Positions 26,274-32,977 of a stretch of DNA of 64,000 bases are shown here, piece after piece. The stretch lies in NCBI GenBank assembly GCA_022791135.1, contig JAAVYM010000051.1, positions 17,783 through 81,782 of the forward strand, given 5' to 3'. Within the stretch, counting starts at the first letter, position 1. Each line of letters begins with the position of its first letter. Source of the DNA: Oscillibacter sp. (lineage in GTDB: Bacteria; Bacillota; Clostridia; Oscillospirales; Oscillospiraceae). The notes beneath the pieces were generated by a model that was given only the letters and a program-made list of their open reading frames with translations, searched no databases and was not told the origin of the DNA. The position numbers and the translations under genes are program-made.

Positions 26274-27682
26274 GGCGCGCCGCCTCCTTTCAAATGCACC
26301 CGGGCGCAGGTCCCCTGGCCGGGCTGGCTCTCCAGCTCCAGCCTTCCGCCGTGGAGCAGGGCGATGCGGCGGCACAGCGCCAGCCCCAGCCCCGCGCCGC
26401 CCTGCGCCCTGGCCCGGGACTTATCCACCATGTAAAACGCCTCCGTCACCCGTTCCAGCTCCTCCGCCGGGATGCCCTTGCCCTGGTCCGTCACCTGGAT
26501 GCGGCAGCCGCCCTCCTCGGAAAAGCCCTCCAGCAGGACCTCCCCGCCGTTGTCCATGGCCTTCCGGGCATTGTCCAGCAAGTTTACGCAGACGCTCTCC
26601 ATCAGGTCCGGCTCCATCAACGCCAGGACGCTCTGGCTCCGGACCGTGAGGCGGATCCCGGCCTGGGCCAGGGGCGGCTCCATGGCCCCGGCCACCCGGC
26701 GCAAAAAGCCATCCAGGGGCACGGGGCGGAGGGGGAAGTCCTCCCGCTCCAGGACGATGAGGTCCAGCAGCTTCCGGCTCAGGGCCTCCAGGCGGCGGCC
26801 CTCACCGAAGATATACCCGGCGCTCTCCCGGACCTGCTCCTCCGTGGCCGGGCGGGAGCGGAGGAGGTCCGCGTAGCCAATGATCGAGGTCAGGGGCGTC
26901 TTGATCTCGTGGGCAAAGCTGCCGATAAAATCCTCCTGCCGCCGGGCGGCGGCCCGCAGCTCCGCGACCTGCCGCTGGATGCGCAGGGCCATGACGTTGA
27001 AGTCCGCCGACAGCTGGGCGATCTCGTCGTCCCCGTCCACCCGGACCCGCTGGCTGAGGTCCCCCTCGGCCATTCGCCGGGCGGCGGCGGAGAGGCGGGC
27101 CAGGGGCCGGACCAGCATGGCGGCGACGGCCAGGGACAAGATCCCCACCGCCGCGGTGAGGGCCAGCAGCAGGGAAAAAAAGCTCCGGTACTGCTCCGCC
27201 CGGTCCTGGAACAGCCCGCTGACCTCCCGGCAGTTCTCCAGGTACAAAATGCCGTCCTCCAGAGCCAGGGGGCTGGCGGCGTGGAGGTAGATCCGCCCGT
27301 CCCGCAGGGCCTTCATCACCCAGCCCCGCTGTCCGGCGGGCAGCGCGGCGGTGAGGTCCGCCGCCTCCACCGGCAAAACGCCGCTGCCGCCCAGGGCGTT
27401 TCCCTCCTCGTCGCTGAGGCGGAAGGAGACCGTTCGCCCCTGGCCGGTGGTGATGGTGATGCCGCCGGCGGCCTTGGCCAGCTCCCAGCGGCTGTAGAGG
27501 GGGTTGAACGCCAATTCCTGAGCGAGGGCAAAGCGGAGGAGGTCGTTTTCCTCGTACAGCGACGATACCTCCCGATCCAGGGAGGCGCGGAACTGCGAGC
27601 CGATCAGGGCATAGCCCCCGGCGGAGCAGGCTAGGGCCGTGATGAGGACCATGCTGCAAAACAGCTTCCAAAACAGCTTCAT
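26237..27682 (-). CDS. Membrane sensor histidine kinase (VanS/PhoR-like)
   Basis: 481-residue sensor kinase. It has a membrane helix at about 5-27, an extracellular sensor of about 130 residues, and a second helix at about 165-187. A HAMP domain follows (VRPLARLSAAARRMAEGDLSQRV). HisKA has FAHEIKTPLTSIIGYADLL with the phosphorylated histidine near 258. The ATPase domain shows NLLDNARKAM, DQGKGIP and GGAGLGLALCRRIALLHGG. The ATG at 27682 lies 8 bases after GGAG; another ATG two codons earlier is too close to it. The cognate response regulator lies 67 bases upstream. Ligand is probably a cell-wall cue, given the linked carboxypeptidase. Confidence 0.92.
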   Translation of the reverse strand: MKLFWKLFCSMVLITALACSAGGYALIGSQFRASLDREVSSLYEENDLLRFALAQELAFNPLYSRWELAKAAGGITITTGQGRTVSFRLSDEEGNALGGSGVLPVEAADLTAALPAGQRGWVMKALRDGRIYLHAASPLALEDGILYLENCREVSGLFQDRAEQYRSFFSLLLALTAAVGILSLAVAAMLVRPLARLSAAARRMAEGDLSQRVRVDGDDEIAQLSADFNVMALRIQRQVAELRAAARRQEDFIGSFAHEIKTPLTSIIGYADLLRSRPATEEQVRESAGYIFGEGRRLEALSRKLLDLIVLEREDFPLRPVPLDGFLRRVAGAMEPPLAQAGIRLTVRSQSVLALMEPDLMESVCVNLLDNARKAMDNGGEVLLEGFSEEGGCRIQVTDQGKGIPAEELERVTEAFYMVDKSRARAQGGAGLGLALCRRIALLHGGRLELESQPGQGTCARVHLKGGGAPWETGKTGSSPS

Positions 27683-27748
27683 CGCCATCTCTCCTTTGCC
27701 TCCGGGGGCGGTCCCGGCGCCCGTTTCCCGCCGCGGCGGGCGGGGCGG

Positions 27749-28405
27749 TTATATCTCCAGGCGGTAGCCCACCTTATAGACCGCCACCAGCCGGTTTTCC
27801 AGCCCCAGCTTTCTCCGCATCCGCTGGATATGAAGGTCCACCGTCCGGCTGTCTCCCAGGAACTCCTCTCCCCAGACCTTTTCGTAAATGCGGTCCCGGT
27901 AAAGGGCGATGTTCTTGTTCTGCACAAAGAGCAGCAGCAGGTCATACTCCTTGGCGGTCAGCGCCACGGGAACGCCGTTTTTCCGCACAACGCGGCTGGC
28001 CGTGTCGATTTCGATGTCCGGCGGCAGGGTGAGGACCCGCCCCGTCTTCCCGCAGCGGCGCAGGACGGTCTCCACCCGCGCCAGCAGCTCCATCAGTTCA
28101 AAGGGCTTGACAATATAGTCCTCCGCCCCCAGGCGGAGGCCCTTCACCCGCTCCTCCAGCTGCCCCTTGGCGGTGAGGAAGATCACGGGGACCTCCAGGC
28201 TCTTGCAGTACTCCAGGACCTCATATCCGTCGGCCTTGGGCAGCATGATGTCCAGCAGCGCCAGGTCGAAGGGCCGTGACTCCAGCAGATCCGCCGCCGC
28301 CCCGCCGTCGGCGGCCCAGGCGCAGCGGTAGCCCGCCCCCTCCAGGGCGGTCCGGATGAGGTTGGCGATGGGGGCCTCATCCTCGGCGATCAAGATCTTG
28401 TTCAT
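27749..28405 (-). CDS. OmpR/PhoB-family response regulator
   Basis: 218-residue regulator. The receiver domain has the acidic pair in LIAEDEAP, the phosphorylation aspartate near 52 in LALLDIMLP, threonine in VIFLTAKG and lysine in IVKPFE. The C-terminal winged helix (from about 125) shows TAKEYDLLLLFVQNKN and SRTVDLHIQRMRRKLG, the OmpR type. It is the first gene of the operon regulator-kinase-unknown-VanY, all in one direction with short gaps. Ribosome site GGGAGG lies before the ATG. No clear promoter was recognised in the GC-rich 28406-28630 segment. Confidence 0.95.
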   Translation of the reverse strand: MNKILIAEDEAPIANLIRTALEGAGYRCAWAADGGAAADLLESRPFDLALLDIMLPKADGYEVLEYCKSLEVPVIFLTAKGQLEERVKGLRLGAEDYIVKPFELMELLARVETVLRRCGKTGRVLTLPPDIEIDTASRVVRKNGVPVALTAKEYDLLLLFVQNKNIALYRDRIYEKVWGEEFLGDSRTVDLHIQRMRRKLGLENRLVAVYKVGYRLEI

Positions 28406-28636
28406 AAAGGCTGCCTCCCTCGATTTCGAATCGGTTCCAAAACCGGCGGAACGCCGGGGCGGGGCGGATAATCCCCCCAGGCGGATTGCAGGCCGGAACC
28501 GTCAAAGCACCGGCGAAGCGGCGTCCGGCGGGGTTCCGGTCAGACGTATACCCGCATAGGAGTCTGCCATAGTTTGCCGTCATTTTTGCATCACAGGTCC
28601 CATCGGAGGGCCAACGGCACCTGTGCCGGAAAAACA

Positions 28637-28668
28637 GCGCCGTCAGGACCATTCATTCCTGACGGCGC
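28637..28668 (-). terminator. Intrinsic terminator of the FapA-like gene
   Basis: Perfect arms GCGCCGTCAGGA and TCCTGACGGCGC with an 8-base loop, followed by TGTTTTT on the minus strand. Confidence 0.9.
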
Positions 28669-28693
28669 TTCGCCGCGCAAAGCGGATAGAACC

Positions 28694-30283
28694 CTATTTT
28701 AACAATATCCGGTTTTCCTCAACATGGATGTTGCAGTTTTCCTCGATCGTGGTAATTTCCTCCGTCAGCCGGCCGATCTGGACATCCAGAAACGGGTGCA
28801 GCTTCTCGCACCGTATGCGCCCCCTGCTCTTCCTGTCCAGCGCCCGGTTCACAATTTTCAGCTCCGCCGCCAGGGCTTCCCGCCGCTCGATATAGAGTTC
28901 CCGCTGTTCCATGAGCCGTTCCAGCAGCGTTTTCTCCTCGTCTGAAATTCGGTTGCCCTTCCTTTTCAAGAGGACAATGGGGTCCCACAGCTTTTCAAAG
29001 GTCGACTGCACCTCTGCCAGTTCCTCTTTAATCCGCTTCCACGACTCCGGAATGTGCGGGGGATAGCCCACCGAAAACTGGCTGCGGCCCCCCGCCAGGT
29101 TTCCAATCCGCAAGCACAGGATGCTGTCTCCCGCCCGTATCAGGCTGTCCACAATCATCCCGCGCCCGCTCATAACGTAAACCGTACCGCCGCAGTGGAT
29201 TGTGCTGTTCAGGATTGTCTCCGCGATTACGCTGGTCCCGGCCTCGACCTCCGCTCCCTCCAGCGCGGGGGACTGCACCTGACAGGCCGCTGATAAAGCG
29301 GTCTTTCCCCTGGTTCCATAAATGCCTTTTTGAACCCGGATGGTCCCGCCTGTAGACGTCACGCGGGCCTGCCCGATTTTCCCGTTGATTACGACATCGC
29401 CCGAAGCCACCACATCGACTCCGCCGTCTACGTTCCCGCCTATATAGAGATTGCCCGAAATTTGTAGCGTCCCCTGGAAGTTGTCCAAATCGCCGTCGAT
29501 AATCTTCTGCTCATGAATGCAGAACCGGTCGTTTTCAATATAGAGGATTCCGTCCACGCTCGCCGTGAGCGCCTGTCCGCCCCGCTCAATGGCGGTGTGT
29601 TCCCCCTGGGGCACAAAGGCGCTGACAGCCTCCGGGCAAGGAAGCTCCTGCCCCGTTACGTCCATGCCGTTCATCCCCGCCCGCGGGGGCCTTATCAGGC
29701 AGATGGCGGTTCCTTTTCGGATGGGCTGAAGCTGGACATCCTGCCCAAAATCGACCTGGCTGCCATCCTGCACCTCCAGGCGCATATTTTTGCGCCGTTG
29801 GAAAAGTTCTGTTACCTTTCCATCTTCTCCGGCCTGGGGCGGCTTCCCCCGCGCCACGGGGAATATGTGAAGATACCCAAGCGCGAACTCCCTCTGAATT
29901 TCGTCCTCCAAAACGCCGTAACTGATGCCCTCGTAATACATATCCCCCAGAAACTCCTCCAGGGTGATCTCTTCCCCGTCGTTCTCCGGCGGAATCAGGC
30001 ATGCATAAGCGCTCATCCGGTCCTTCGACAAGAAAAACCTCGCTTCGGCTTTTATGGAATCCGGCCTGTCCAGCGCCTTTTTATACCGGGTCCTGCACAC
30101 TTCCTTCAAAGCCCAGACAAAATCCTCCACGGTTTCGCCGTCATCCGGATATTGCGCTTTCGCCTCTTTGCCAGTTGCATCCAGCGCTGAAAACATCTTC
30201 CTGTAAGGAGTGGAGGGAAACGATTTCTTTTCCTGCTCGCCTGTTCCTTTTGGAACAAAACGATCAAAAATCGACACAGTCAT
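28694..30283 (-). CDS. FapA-family (DUF342) polymerising/beta-helix protein
   Basis: 529 residues. The DUF342/FapA family has a mixed N-terminal domain and a central right-handed beta-helix. Here the helix is visible as short regular repeats at about 265-400 (ISGNLYIGGNVDGGVDVVASGDVVINGKIG and so on, rich in V, G, I and D), resembling bactofilin or polymer-forming proteins. A C-terminal coiled coil at about 415-510 follows (KRIKEELAEVQSTFEKL; ERLMEQRELYIERREALAAELK). Members are often linked to flagella, membrane-associated scaffolds or spores, but no such genes are adjacent. The ATG at 30283 is chosen; a TTG at 30301 is an alternative. It has its own promoter and terminator. Confidence 0.85.
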   Translation of the reverse strand: MTVSIFDRFVPKGTGEQEKKSFPSTPYRKMFSALDATGKEAKAQYPDDGETVEDFVWALKEVCRTRYKKALDRPDSIKAEARFFLSKDRMSAYACLIPPENDGEEITLEEFLGDMYYEGISYGVLEDEIQREFALGYLHIFPVARGKPPQAGEDGKVTELFQRRKNMRLEVQDGSQVDFGQDVQLQPIRKGTAICLIRPPRAGMNGMDVTGQELPCPEAVSAFVPQGEHTAIERGGQALTASVDGILYIENDRFCIHEQKIIDGDLDNFQGTLQISGNLYIGGNVDGGVDVVASGDVVINGKIGQARVTSTGGTIRVQKGIYGTRGKTALSAACQVQSPALEGAEVEAGTSVIAETILNSTIHCGGTVYVMSGRGMIVDSLIRAGDSILCLRIGNLAGGRSQFSVGYPPHIPESWKRIKEELAEVQSTFEKLWDPIVLLKRKGNRISDEEKTLLERLMEQRELYIERREALAAELKIVNRALDRKSRGRIRCEKLHPFLDVQIGRLTEEITTIEENCNIHVEENRILLK

Positions 30284-30363
30284 CTCCTGCCTTTTCTCCA
30301 AATCTTGTATGGATACCCGCTTCCTGCAAGCTGCGGCAACCTGCTCCCATATTCAGTTTTTAC

Positions 30364-30392
30364 ATTGTATCATTCTTACGGAAAATTATCAA
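30364..30392 (-). promoter_or_regulatory. Sigma-A promoter of the FapA-like gene
   Basis: TTGATA and TACAAT with a 17-base spacer on the minus strand; the predicted leader is about 75 bases. Confidence 0.78.
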
Positions 30393-30642
30393 GTATTATT
30401 CCACCATCGCTTTCTGTCTTTCCCGGGACATGATTTTCCATCCTGCCGGGGCCGGAAATCCGGCTTTTTTGTATTGCCGGAGGGCTTCCCCGTTCCCCCG
30501 TGTCCGGCGGACTACCGTCCAGGGACGGTATGGATAACCTGCATAGCAGTTTTAGGCCTCGGGAAACCCGCCCTGGCAAGCGGCGCAACACCGCGGACTC
30601 ATGAGAGCGCTGTTCCACTATCCGGAGTACGCCGCATATGAG
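30393..30642. other. Gene-free interval with an orphan hairpin
   Basis: No credible gene. It contains the rightward terminator-like hairpin at 30451-30470, and two similar short segments (around 30598-30609 and 30636-30648) sharing TCATGAGAGCGC / ATATGAGAACGC. Nothing else can be supported. Confidence 0.4.
30451..30470 (+). terminator. Orphan rightward terminator-like hairpin
   Basis: GCCGGA-AA-TCCGGC followed by six T. There is no plus-strand gene upstream for more than 5 kb, since all neighbours run leftward. It may end an unannotated small RNA or be a relic. Confidence 0.5.
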
Positions 30643-30683
30643 AACGCTCCCCCGCATTCCGGAAAATGCAGGGGAGCGTTTTG
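30643..30683. terminator. Terminator of the ferredoxin/thioredoxin/rhodanese operon
   Basis: AACGCTCCCC and GGGGAGCGTT with an inner GCAT/ATGC stem. TTTT follows on the plus strand; the minus-strand tail is TTCTCAT. It lies 82 bases after the rhodanese stop codon. Confidence 0.65.
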
Positions 30684-30764
30684 GGACCTTTTCGCCTTGC
30701 CGCAAGCCGCAGCGAGTCCTGCCGGGCAAACGCCCTCGCCGCCATGCCGGAAGGGGCGCGCCTT

Positions 30765-31085
30765 TCAGCGTTCTACCTCTCCCGCGTAGGCGGCGATGCC
30801 GCCAATGTTTTTCGCATTCACATAGCCCATCTGAGCCAGCAGCTCCACCGCCTGGCGGCTTCTCGCGCCGCTATGGCAGTAGACGAACAAGGGCGTATCC
30901 TTCCCGGCGGGGACGCTTTCCTCCCCACCCAGGGATTGCAGAGGCGCGTTGATGCTGCCGGGGATATGGCCCTCCCGGTATTCCTGCGGCGTGCGCACGT
31001 CCAGCAGAACCGCACCGGGAACCGCGTCATATTCTGCGACGCCTTGGTTAATATCGGGGCCTTTTAAAAAATCGAGAAATCCCAT
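30765..31085 (-). CDS. Single-domain rhodanese (sulfurtransferase)
   Basis: 106-residue rhodanese that carries sulfane sulfur as a cysteine persulfide. The conserved start LLDVRTPQEYREGHIPGSIN near 28 and the active-site loop VYCHSGARS near 70 are both intact. It is the last gene of a minus-strand operon: ferredoxin, membrane Fe-S protein, thioredoxin and rhodanese, 12 bases after the thioredoxin stop. Together with the rhodanese-tailed flavoprotein at 17869, it points to handling of sulfide, polysulfide or persulfide. The reducing partner could be the adjacent thioredoxin. Confidence 0.92.
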   Translation of the reverse strand: MGFLDFLKGPDINQGVAEYDAVPGAVLLDVRTPQEYREGHIPGSINAPLQSLGGEESVPAGKDTPLFVYCHSGARSRQAVELLAQMGYVNAKNIGGIAAYAGEVER

Positions 31086-31097
31086 AGCGGCGCCTCC

Positions 31098-31403
31098 TTA
31101 CAGCAGGGCGAGAATCTGGCTCTTGGGCCGCGCGCCTACCGCCTGATTCACGACCTTGCCGTCCTTCATCACCACCAGGGCCGGAATGCTCATCACGCCG
31201 AACCGGCCTGCCAGCTCCGGCTGTTCGTCCACGTTGACCTTTCCCACCTTGATGTCGGGCCGCTCCGCCGCGATCTCCTCCACCACAGGGGCCACCATGC
31301 GGCACGGTCCGCACCACGACGCCCAGAAGTCCAGTAAAACGGGGCGGTCCGCCTTCAAAACTTCCTCCTGAAAATTTACCTGAGTGATGTTGACAACAGA
31401 CAT
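31098..31403 (-). CDS. trxA: Thioredoxin (copy 2)
   Basis: 101-residue thioredoxin with WASWCGPCRM and a cis-proline segment SIPALVVM. It is nearly identical to the copy at 19576-19881, differing in about eight residues, mostly conservative (for example I4V, T8V, S18A). The DNA match continues through the stop codon into the following GCGCCTCCTTA-type segment, which is the ribosome site of the next gene in both places. That suggests duplication of a segment larger than the gene. Here the downstream gene is a free rhodanese, there it is a flavoprotein with a rhodanese tail. Confidence 0.96.
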   Translation of the reverse strand: MSVVNITQVNFQEEVLKADRPVLLDFWASWCGPCRMVAPVVEEIAAERPDIKVGKVNVDEQPELAGRFGVMSIPALVVMKDGKVVNQAVGARPKSQILALL

Positions 31404-31545
31404 GATTCGTCCTCCTTATCATATGTTATAACTCTATGATGCCCAAAGCCTCGCCCTTATTTCGTAATAATAGGAATACTGCTATTGGATTGAAGCCGGT
31501 TTGCCCGCCGCTGTAACCGGTGGCAAGCGCAGAACACGGCGGATA

Positions 31546-32151
31546 TCACTTCTGAACTTCAAGTTCGCAAGCAACCTTCTCCTCCCGGTTTTTGACCTTG
31601 CAAATCAGCTGCGTCATGGTTCCCATGGGGCAGTAAACGCACCAGCTGCGGGGCTTGAACAGGACCATGGTGATTAAACCGAGAACTGTGGAAGTCAGCA
31701 TGACGCTGTAAAATCCGAAGGCAAACTGCGCCACGCCCGGGTGGAGCCACGTTCCGTGATAAGCCCAGTTCCACGGCAGCTTCCATGTCCAAAGCAGGGT
31801 TACGGCCTGCTTCAACTCCCGGGTCCCTGCAAAGACCAGATAGGTGTTCCAGAGCATCTGAAAGAACATGATGAAGAAGAAAATCAAAAACCCATAACGG
31901 AACGCCTTGCTCTTCATCCACTTCGGAATATCCTTTTTTCGGGACAGGCCGAACCGGCCGCCCAGCAGGGCGAAGAGCTGGCCTCTGCCGCAGTAGCGGT
32001 TGCAATAACCTTTCGTTCCGCCGGCAATGGAGATAATCAGCGGAATGAAGAAGCACAGCAGACCCGCCCACGCAAACAGGATATTGAAAAATCCCAGGAG
32101 CAAATAGGTCAATGAAACTATCCAGAGTTCATCATACCAATGCTTCTTCAT
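31546..32151 (-). CDS. Polytopic membrane iron-sulfur protein (NapH/YccM-like)
   Basis: 201 residues starting at the ATG that overlaps the ferredoxin stop as ATGA (32148-32151). Four hydrophobic helices are visible, at about 7-40, 72-98, 110-125 and 143-170. Cysteine pairs lie on the same side: GYCNRYCGRGQL near 49 and WCVYCPMG near 180. These resemble the halves of the C-x2-C-x3-CP motifs of NapH-type electron carriers, but the full ferredoxin motif is absent, so the cofactor is uncertain. With the ferredoxin it may pass electrons between the quinone or flavin pool and cytoplasmic redox partners. A 142-base gap separates it from thioredoxin copy 2. Confidence 0.75.
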   Translation of the reverse strand: MKKHWYDELWIVSLTYLLLGFFNILFAWAGLLCFFIPLIISIAGGTKGYCNRYCGRGQLFALLGGRFGLSRKKDIPKWMKSKAFRYGFLIFFFIMFFQMLWNTYLVFAGTRELKQAVTLLWTWKLPWNWAYHGTWLHPGVAQFAFGFYSVMLTSTVLGLITMVLFKPRSWCVYCPMGTMTQLICKVKNREEKVACELEVQK

Positions 32152-32360
32152 GCCTGCACCTCCTGAATGGCAATGACGGACGCGGGACATTCCCTCGCAC
32201 ATTTCCCGCACCCCACGCAGCGCTCCCGGTCAACCCTGGCCGCAACGCCCCTGAAAACGGAGATGGCTCCAAACGGGCACACCTTCACGCAGCAGCCGCA
32301 GGCAACACAGGAATCCGCGTCAACAAACGCCTTCCGCTTTTTTCTTGTTTTCGTTTCCAT
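32148..32360 (-). CDS. 2x[4Fe-4S] ferredoxin
   Basis: 70-residue ferredoxin with two cluster motifs, CVACGCCVKVCPFGAI and CVGCGKCARECPASVI, of the C-x2-C-x2-C-x3-CP type. The basic N-terminus is METKTRKKRKAFVDADS. The ATG is preceded by AGGAGG 7 bases upstream; the longer open frame to the left has no such support. It is the first gene of the redox operon, coupled by ATGA overlap to the membrane Fe-S protein. The promoter carries a Crp-type palindrome matching the one at the thioredoxin copy 1 operon. Confidence 0.94.
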   Translation of the reverse strand: METKTRKKRKAFVDADSCVACGCCVKVCPFGAISVFRGVAARVDRERCVGCGKCARECPASVIAIQEVQA

Positions 32361-32388
32361 GCAATGACCTCCTGGATTTGATGAGGCT

Positions 32389-32429
32389 ATGATACCGGAA
32401 AAGGCCCCTTGCTGCTGTGATAAAGTCAC
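32389..32429 (-). promoter_or_regulatory. Promoter of the ferredoxin operon with a Crp-type palindrome
   Basis: Minus strand: TATCAT (32389-32394) lies 22 bases downstream of GTGATAAAGTCAC (32417-32429), whose centre is about 41 bases before the predicted start. The site shares the GTGA-N5-TCAC form with 19944-19956, and in both the plus-strand flank reads AAAG. No -35 box is seen, as expected for an activator-dependent promoter. The bases 32430-32629 between this site and the toxin stop codon show no gene that can be supported. Confidence 0.72.
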
Positions 32430-32629
32430 AAAGACACGCCCGGCAAACCTGACGCCGGAGCCTGGCCGCCAACAAGGACAAAAACTGCGCCGGCAGGAGC
32501 GAGAACTCCAGCCGGCGTGTGTTTTCAGCCGCTTCATCCAGTTTCGGCAGGGCTTCCCCGGCGAAATGCAGGCAGAAAAGCGTTTTTTTGCCGGATATCC
32601 TCCAAATAGCACTCCAGCTTGCCCGCATT

Positions 32630-32977
32630 TCAGGCCACTTCCAACTGATGCCGGATTGCCTGTTCAAGCTCCGCCATTTTCTCAGAATGCATCAGGGTCC
32701 CCACCCGAAAGCACAGGCGCGCCTTAGACACGGTGGTCAGCTGTTCCGCCAGGGCAACGCTCTCCTTCCTCAGCCCAAACCCGGAAACCGGCACATGGCA
32801 TCGCATGGGCGGCTTCGCGGAAGAGGTCAGCGGCACCACCGTGACGATGCCTGAGCCGCGGTTGGTCTGGTCGCTGCTGACAATGATCACCGGATGCTGG
32901 CCCCGCAGTACGTTCCCCTCGCCCCAACGCAGGTTGGCTATCCAGATATCACCCCTGCGCGTGCTGATTTTTTTCAT
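32630..32977 (-). CDS. MazF/PemK-type endoribonuclease toxin
   Basis: 115-residue toxin of the CcdB/PemK fold. It has RGDIWIANL near residue 8, HPVIIVSSDQTN near 28, VVPLTSSAK near 47 and ALAEQLTTVSKARL near 75. These are the usual catalytic and structural stations of active MazF proteins, so the toxin looks intact. There is no MazE-like gene. The ATG overlaps the stop of the upstream gene as ATGA, which makes the degraded methylase/specificity fusion its only genetic partner. The arrangement suggests that the large protein restrains or directs the toxin (inference). No clear terminator follows. Confidence 0.9.
   Translation of the reverse strand: MKKISTRRGDIWIANLRWGEGNVLRGQHPVIIVSSDQTNRGSGIVTVVPLTSSAKPPMRCHVPVSGFGLRKESVALAEQLTTVSKARLCFRVGTLMHSEKMAELEQAIRHQLEVA

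Noticed and set aside
24468..28405. Vancomycin-resistance cluster
   Set aside because: VanY-like, VanS-like and VanR-like genes are present, but vanH, a D-Ala-D-Lac or D-Ala-D-Ser ligase and vanX are absent, so a resistance call is not supported.
32361..32667. Minus-strand frames of 115-154 codons between the toxin and the ferredoxin
   Set aside because: They overlap real genes in other frames. Parts look faintly protein-like (helical, Leu/Ala-rich) across two frames, so a decayed gene is possible, but no similarity could be recognised and no start is supported.
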